Assembly (NCBI GenBank): GCA_016702335.1
Contig: JADJEF010000018.1
Location: 248,001-312,000 of the forward strand
Origin: Rhodocyclaceae bacterium
Lineage (GTDB): Bacteria; Pseudomonadota; Gammaproteobacteria; Burkholderiales; Rhodocyclaceae
DNA length: 64,000 nucleotides
Direction: 5' to 3'
Shown here: one piece after another, positions 59,607 through 64,000 of the stretch
How the letters are laid out: every line of letters starts with the position of its first letter
Numbering within the stretch: the stretch's first letter is position 1
The notes under the pieces: model-generated
Databases searched by the model: none
Seen by the model: only the letters and a program-made list of their open reading frames with translations
Told to the model about the DNA's origin: nothing
Program-made: the position numbers and the translations under genes

Positions 59607-60632
59607 ATGATGACTACCTTGGCAGTTGATTGCATGGGCGGAGATCATGGGGTCTCAGTCACGCTGCCTGCTATTGCGGCTTTTCTGCGCAAAGACCGGG
59701 AATCTGTGGTCATTGCCGTCGGGTTGGCCGACGCATTTGAACCAGCAATGCCTTCCCTGCTCAAGGAGTTCGGAGACAGGTTGAGGGTGCAATTTGCCAG
59801 CGAGGTGGTTGGCATGAGCGAGTCGGTGGCGACTGCGCTGCGCCTTAAGAAAGACTCATCCATGCGGGTTGCTATTGATTTGGTCAAGTCGGGTACGTCT
59901 GTCGCTGCTGTTTCAGCTGGAAATACTGGCGCTTTGATGGCCATTTCGCGCTTCGTGCTCAAAACAATTGAGGGAGTAGATAGGCCAGCGATTTGTACTG
60001 TACTTCCCACCCAAGCCGGACGTACCTATGTTCTGGATTTGGGTGCCAACATTGATTGCTCATCCGAGCACCTGATGCAGTTTGGTGTTATGGGTGCGAT
60101 GCTGGCCTCTGCGCTTGAGCATAAGGAGCGTCCAACCGTCGGCCTTCTTAACGTTGGCGAGGAGGAGGTCAAGGGCAATGACGTGGTGAAGAGGGCGGCT
60201 GAACTGCTTCGCCAAAGTGGTCTGAATTTCTATGGCAATGTAGAGGGTAACGATATCTACAAAGGTACTACCGATGTGGTGGTATGCGATGGCTTCGTCG
60301 GCAATATCACCCTGAAAGCGTCAGAAGGGCTCGCTCAATTTATCGGGGGAACGCTGAAAGAGGCGTTCAGTCGGAATCCCCTGACCAAGTTGGCGGCATT
60401 GATTGCCCTCCCCGTGCTTCGAGATTTCAAGGAAAAGTTCGATCACCGGCGCTATAACGGCGCTTGCTTGCTTGGTTTGCGCGGCGTTGTGGTGAAGAGC
60501 CACGGCTCTGCTGATATTTTTGCGTTTTCCTGCGCCTTGGAGCGTGCCGCAGAGGCGGCCAGGCAAAGCCTCCCGGAGCAGATTGCTCTGCGCATGGCGC
60601 AACTTCCGGTTATGTCGGCCTTGTGCGACTAA
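59607..60632 (+). CDS. plsX: Phosphate acyltransferase PlsX
   Basis: 341 residues. MTTLAVDCMGGDHGVSVTLP is the family N-terminus; SAGNTGALMAISRFVLKTI and LDLGANIDCSSEHLMQFGVMG follow. NVGEEEVKGNDVVKRAAELL and DVVVCDGFVGNITLKASEGLA are also signatures. It forms acyl phosphate from acyl-ACP, the first step to phosphatidic acid. Double ATG at 59607/59610. fabH begins 49 bp after it. Confidence 0.97.
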   Translation: MMTTLAVDCMGGDHGVSVTLPAIAAFLRKDRESVVIAVGLADAFEPAMPSLLKEFGDRLRVQFASEVVGMSESVATALRLKKDSSMRVAIDLVKSGTSVAAVSAGNTGALMAISRFVLKTIEGVDRPAICTVLPTQAGRTYVLDLGANIDCSSEHLMQFGVMGAMLASALEHKERPTVGLLNVGEEEVKGNDVVKRAAELLRQSGLNFYGNVEGNDIYKGTTDVVVCDGFVGNITLKASEGLAQFIGGTLKEAFSRNPLTKLAALIALPVLRDFKEKFDHRRYNGACLLGLRGVVVKSHGSADIFAFSCALERAAEAARQSLPEQIALRMAQLPVMSALCD

Positions 60633-60681
60633 CTGTTTGAGAATAACCTCGCCCGGGAGTTTGTTGATTGCGGGTGGCTGA

Positions 60682-61650
60682 GTGATTTTTTCCCGAATTT
60701 CTGGCACCGGAGGGCATCTTCCCGGTAACCCGATTTCCAACGAAGAGCTGATTGCTGGCAAGGGCTTGGATTCTTCCGACGAGTGGATTCGTGTCCGGAC
60801 TGGAATTGCGTATCGTCACCTTGCGAACGCGGGTACGGCTACTAGTGATCTTGCGCTTGAGGCGGCTTCGCGTGCGCTGGTTGCTGCAGGTAGAAATTCA
60901 GACGACATTGACCTTATTATTGTCGCGACGACCACTCCGGATATGATTTTTCCGAGTACGGCGGCAATTCTTCAGAAAAAGTTGTTGGTGACGAATGCGT
61001 GCCCTGCCTTTGACGTGCAGGCTGTGTGCAGTGGCTTTGTCTACGCATTGTCGATTGCCGATAAATTTATTCGCTCCGGCGAACACCGTTGCGCTTTGGT
61101 TGTTGGTGCAGAGGTGTTTTCAAAAATTCTCGACTGGAGTGATCGAACCAGTTGCGTGCTTTTTGGCGATGGTGCTGGGGCCGTTATCCTCGAAGCGTCC
61201 GACGAGCCGGGAATACTGGCGAGTGTGCTGCATAGCGACGGGTCCCACTCCGGGATTCTCTCAGCTCCCGGTTGCTTGAGCGGTGGCACCATTTTGGGGG
61301 ATCCGTACTTGCGTATGGATGGTCAGGCGGTCTTTAAACTGGCAGTTAACTCGGCGTCCAACGTTGCTGATGAGGTTCTGAGCAAGGCTGGGTTGTCGCA
61401 GGCAGACTTAGATCTGCTGATTCCGCATCAGGCCAATATTCGTATCATTCAGGCCGTCGCTAAGAGGCTGGCGTTGAGCGATAGTCAGTTCGTGGTGACG
61501 GTGAGTGAGCAAGGGAATACCTCTGCGGCCTCGGTCCCTTTGGCACTTGACGCTGCAATACGTGATGGACGATTGCGCGAGGGAATGTTGGCGATGATGA
61601 TAGGCGTGGGGGGCGGTTTTACCTGGGGTGCGAACTTGATAAAGTTGTGA
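60682..61650 (+). CDS. fabH: 3-oxoacyl-ACP synthase III
   Basis: 322 residues. The catalytic Cys is in FDVQAVCSGFVYAL (near residue 116), the His in DLLIPHQANIRIIQ and the Asn in SEQGNTSAASVPLAL. GVGGGFTWGANLIKL is the C-terminal signature. It starts fatty-acid synthesis by condensing acetyl-CoA with malonyl-ACP. The start is GTG at 60682 with the conserved IFSRISGTGGHLPG following. Its TGA is overlapped by the upstream end of the fabD frame. Confidence 0.97.
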   Translation: MIFSRISGTGGHLPGNPISNEELIAGKGLDSSDEWIRVRTGIAYRHLANAGTATSDLALEAASRALVAAGRNSDDIDLIIVATTTPDMIFPSTAAILQKKLLVTNACPAFDVQAVCSGFVYALSIADKFIRSGEHRCALVVGAEVFSKILDWSDRTSCVLFGDGAGAVILEASDEPGILASVLHSDGSHSGILSAPGCLSGGTILGDPYLRMDGQAVFKLAVNSASNVADEVLSKAGLSQADLDLLIPHQANIRIIQAVAKRLALSDSQFVVTVSEQGNTSAASVPLALDAAIRDGRLREGMLAMMIGVGGGFTWGANLIKL

Positions 61651-61661
61651 AGGGGGTAGCG

Positions 61662-62594
61662 ATGCGGTTTGGATTGGTTTTTCCTGGGCAGGGCTCGCAG
61701 TCTGTCGGAATGATGACCGGGTATGGTGACTTCCCTTTGGTCAGACAGGTTTTTGACGAAGCGTCGCTCGCGCTCGGTGTGGACCTTTGGCAAATGGCCG
61801 CTGTGGGCCCGATTGAAGCTCTCAACCTGACCGTAAACACTCAGCCCCTCATGCTAACGGCGGATGTTGCGGTTTTCCGGTTGTGGAAAAGTATTGGGGG
61901 CCCTGACCCCGAGGTTGTCGCCGGACATAGTCTCGGTGAGTATTCCGCGCTCGTGGCCGCGGGTGCTTTGACTCTGGCTGATGCGGTTCCTCTTGTGAAG
62001 CTTCGAGCCGAGGCGATGCAAGGTGCAGTGCCGGCAGGTTCAGGTGCCATGGCTGCTGTTATGGGGTTGGACGCTGAGTCAGTACGCGCCGCTTGTGCCG
62101 AGGTCGCGGGCACCGAAGTCGTAGAAGCGGTTAACTTCAACGAACCGGCGCAGACTGTCATTGCAGGGCACAAAGCTGCCGTTGAAAGGGCAGCAGACGC
62201 GGTGAAGGCCAGGGGAGCCAAGCGTGCGCTGATGCTGCCTGTTTCGGCCCCATTTCACTGCTCCTTGATGCACCCCGCAGCTGACGCATTGGCGGTTGCG
62301 CTCGATGGGGTCGAGATTCTTCCGCCCAGAATTCGCGTGATCAATAACGTCGATGTTGAAGAGTTGAAGTCTGGCGAGGGTATCCGGCAGTCGCTGATTC
62401 GGCAGGCTGCAGCACCTGTTAGGTGGGTTGAAACCATGATTGCGTTTGAGCGCCTAGGCGTTTCGCATGTGTTTGAATGTGGGCCGGGAAAGGTTTTGTC
62501 AGGTCTGGTAAAGCGTTGCTCCCCTGGTTTGTCGGGCCACGCTATGAATGATGAGGTGGCAATGCGGGCATGTCTTGCTCAATTGTCTGTTTGA
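61662..62594 (+). CDS. fabD: Malonyl-CoA:ACP transacylase
   Basis: 310 residues. MRFGLVFPGQGSQSVGMM at the start, the nucleophile Ser in VVAGHSLGEYSAL (near residue 90), and the catalytic His in LPVSAPFHCSLMHPA. It loads malonyl groups from CoA to ACP. The ATG at 61662 is preferred with GGGGG ahead; the frame opens at 61647. fabG follows after 36 bp. Confidence 0.97.
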   Translation: MRFGLVFPGQGSQSVGMMTGYGDFPLVRQVFDEASLALGVDLWQMAAVGPIEALNLTVNTQPLMLTADVAVFRLWKSIGGPDPEVVAGHSLGEYSALVAAGALTLADAVPLVKLRAEAMQGAVPAGSGAMAAVMGLDAESVRAACAEVAGTEVVEAVNFNEPAQTVIAGHKAAVERAADAVKARGAKRALMLPVSAPFHCSLMHPAADALAVALDGVEILPPRIRVINNVDVEELKSGEGIRQSLIRQAAAPVRWVETMIAFERLGVSHVFECGPGKVLSGLVKRCSPGLSGHAMNDEVAMRACLAQLSV

Positions 62595-62630
62595 GGTGCA
62601 GTCACAACACTGCTTAACTGAGGAGCCCCA

Positions 62631-63377
62631 ATGAATGCATTTGCCGGCAAGGTGGCCGTCGTTACCGGTGCGACGCGCGGAATAGGGCAGGCTATCGCGC
62701 TGGAACTCGGCAAGTCGGGCGCGACGGTTATCGGTACGGCAACAAGTCCCGCAGGCGCTAGCGATATTGCGCAAGCGCTGTCGCAAAATGGAATTAAGGG
62801 CAATGGTGAAGTGCTCAATGTGACCGATGCGCTTGCTGCCGAGGCGATGTTGGCGAGAATCGAGAAGGAGTTTGGTTCCGTCGCGATTCTGGTTAATAAC
62901 GCCGGGATCACCCGTGACAATCTTGCGATGCGCATGAAGGACGACGAATGGGATGCGGTGCTTGATACGAACCTCAAGGCGGTATTCAGGATGTCCCGCC
63001 TTGTGATGCGCGGTATGATGAAAGCCCGGTTTGGTCGTATCATCAACATTACTTCCGTCGTCGGGGAAGCCGGAAACCCCGGTCAAGCCAACTACGCAGC
63101 CGCCAAGGCGGGCGTGGCAGGTATGAGCCGGGCGTTAGCTCAAGAACTCGGTAGTCGCAACATAACCGTCAACTGTGTTGCCCCCGGTTTTATCGATACC
63201 GATATGACGAAGACCTTGGCCGATACACAGCGGGAAGCGTTACTCACAAAGATTCCACTAGGACGACTGGGAACGCCAACCGAAATTGCAGCGACTGTAG
63301 TGTTCTTGGCTTCTGACAGTGCCAGTTACATTACCGGCACAACGATCAACGTCAATGGTGGAATGTATATGACATGA
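62631..63377 (+). CDS. fabG: 3-oxoacyl-ACP reductase
   Basis: 248 residues, classical SDR. VAVVTGATRGIGQAIALEL is the NADP motif, NNAGITRDN the structural motif, and INITSVVGEAGNPGQANYAA (Ser and Tyr) followed by AKAGV (Lys) gives the catalytic set. ITGTTINVNGGMYM is the usual C-terminus. It reduces 3-ketoacyl-ACP in each elongation cycle. A GAGGAG ribosome-binding site precedes the ATG. Confidence 0.98.
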   Translation: MNAFAGKVAVVTGATRGIGQAIALELGKSGATVIGTATSPAGASDIAQALSQNGIKGNGEVLNVTDALAAEAMLARIEKEFGSVAILVNNAGITRDNLAMRMKDDEWDAVLDTNLKAVFRMSRLVMRGMMKARFGRIINITSVVGEAGNPGQANYAAAKAGVAGMSRALAQELGSRNITVNCVAPGFIDTDMTKTLADTQREALLTKIPLGRLGTPTEIAATVVFLASDSASYITGTTINVNGGMYMT

Positions 63378-63494
63378 GGTTTCTGCTGAGGCAATTAGTC
63401 TCCATGGGGCAGAATCCGATTTAAACAGCAGAACTGCTAAACTGCTTAGCGGACTTTTAGCGCAATTTAACCCATAGTGGATAAGGAGTATTAC

Positions 63495-63734
63495 GTGGAA
63501 AATATCGATCAACGCGTCAAGAAAATCGTCGCAGAGCAACTCGGCGTAAACGAAGCTGACATCAAGAATGAATCATCTTTCGTTGATGACTTGGGTGCTG
63601 ACTCGCTTGACACGGTGGAACTAATCATGGCGCTGGAAGAAGAGTTCGAGTGCGAGGTGCCTGACGAGGATGCGGAGAAGATTACGACGGTTCAGCAGGC
63701 CATAGACTACGTTACTTCAAGCCTCAAGAAGTAA
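63495..63734 (+). CDS. acpP: Acyl carrier protein
   Basis: 79 residues, strongly acidic. The phosphopantetheine site is the Ser in DLGADSLDTVELIMALEEEF. The start is a GTG at 63495 with AAGGAG six bases upstream, giving the conserved MENIDQRVKKI start; a longer frame from 63477 is not preferred. It carries the growing acyl chain. The gap from fabG (117 bp) may hold its own promoter, as is usual for acpP. Confidence 0.97.
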   Translation: MENIDQRVKKIVAEQLGVNEADIKNESSFVDDLGADSLDTVELIMALEEEFECEVPDEDAEKITTVQQAIDYVTSSLKK

Positions 63735-63760
63735 TCGCTGAAGCTCACTGGAGGCGCTCG

Positions 63761-64000
63761 ATGTCTAGGCGGCGAGTTGTGATTACCGGGTTGGGGGCTG
63801 TGTCCCCGGTCGGTAACACTGTTGAAGAATGCTGGTCCAACTTGCTCAAGGGGCAAAGTGGCATTTCCTCCATTACAAAGTTCGATGCATCGGCGTTTCC
63901 TGCTCGGATCGCCGGTGAAGTAAGAAACCTGGACGTAGGAAGTTACCTGTCGGGTAAGGAAATTCGTCGCATGGATTCCTTCATTCATTTTGGAATGATT
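63761..64000 (+). CDS. fabF: 3-oxoacyl-ACP synthase II, N-terminal part (cut by window end)
   Basis: 80 residues visible, open at the window end. RRVVITGLGAVSPVGNTVEE is the FabF N-terminus, followed by LKGQSGISSITKFDASAFPARIAGEV. The catalytic Cys and His lie beyond the window. It elongates acyl-ACP with malonyl-ACP. A TGGAGG ribosome-binding site precedes the ATG, 26 bp after acpP. Confidence 0.96.
   Translation, partial: MSRRRVVITGLGAVSPVGNTVEECWSNLLKGQSGISSITKFDASAFPARIAGEVRNLDVGSYLSGKEIRRMDSFIHFGMI

Noticed and set aside
1..64000. CRISPR array or tandem repeats
   Set aside because: No regularly spaced direct repeats were seen; the dispersed repeat is irregularly placed and not separated by spacers.

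Overview
The window reads as a chromosomal segment of a betaproteobacterium, possibly Rhodocyclales-like. This is inferred from gene content and order: tig-clpP-clpX-lon followed by ppiD, a polyhydroxyalkanoate-system protein, DUF2863 and DUF2788 proteins, an argD-argF-argG run, and the yceD-rpmF-plsX-fabH-fabD-fabG-acpP-fabF cluster. No species assignment can be made from sequence reading alone.

Layout. (1) 1-24.3 kb is a surface-polysaccharide locus, almost all on the minus strand and tightly coupled, with many ATGA stop/start overlaps. It encodes a Wzm/Wzt ABC exporter, several GT2 glycosyltransferases, a GT9-like enzyme, a GT11 alpha-1,2-fucosyltransferase, SAM methyltransferases, a GT/FkbM fusion, a NeuB-like synthase, a ThDP enzyme, a HAD pair and a GtrB-like enzyme with a multi-pass membrane partner. 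Two nucleotidyltransferase/HEPN (MNT/HEPN) toxin-antitoxin-like pairs are embedded in it, together with decayed pieces of the ThDP-enzyme gene. The part at about 17.5-22.4 kb is visibly richer in A+T. (2) 24.6-30.7 kb is a housekeeping proteostasis block: tRNA-Leu, tig, clpP, clpX, lon, tRNA-Val. (3) 30.9-35.5 kb is a nucleotide-sugar module (gmd, manC, galE, fcl) lying between tRNA-Val and ppiD. Its GDP-L-fucose product is the donor expected for the GT11 enzyme at 17.5 kb. (4) 35.6-41.1 kb holds ppiD, a TetR regulator, an acyl-CoA-binding protein, a PHA-system protein, tag, small proteins and an orphan ParA. (5) 41.2-47.6 kb holds argD-argF-argG, small enzymes and an acetyl-CoA acetyltransferase. 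(6) 47.7-51.65 kb is purL, followed by a terminator and a group II intron (51.7-53.56 kb) carrying a reverse transcriptase/maturase. (7) 53.6-58.7 kb is a parvulin-bolA-yciI-yciB operon, dadA, a DUF2863 gene and maf. (8) 58.8-64 kb is the fatty-acid/phospholipid cluster, with fabF cut by the window end.

The most unusual signal is a short dispersed repeat of about 28-32 bp, core AAGTCGGCGCTGG followed by a GACGGCGA block. It occurs about ten times, in both orientations. Some copies sit directly after stop codons (argG, purL, galE), and one fills the whole argG/DUF2788 spacer. Others lie inside coding sequences, read in different frames. It behaves as a nucleotide-level element rather than a protein motif, and I do not recognise it as a named family. 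The second notable signal is the pair of MNT/HEPN modules inside the glycan operon. One has an intact HEPN active-site motif and sits between a ThDP-enzyme gene and a frameshifted second copy of that gene's 3' end. The other has lost the catalytic histidine.
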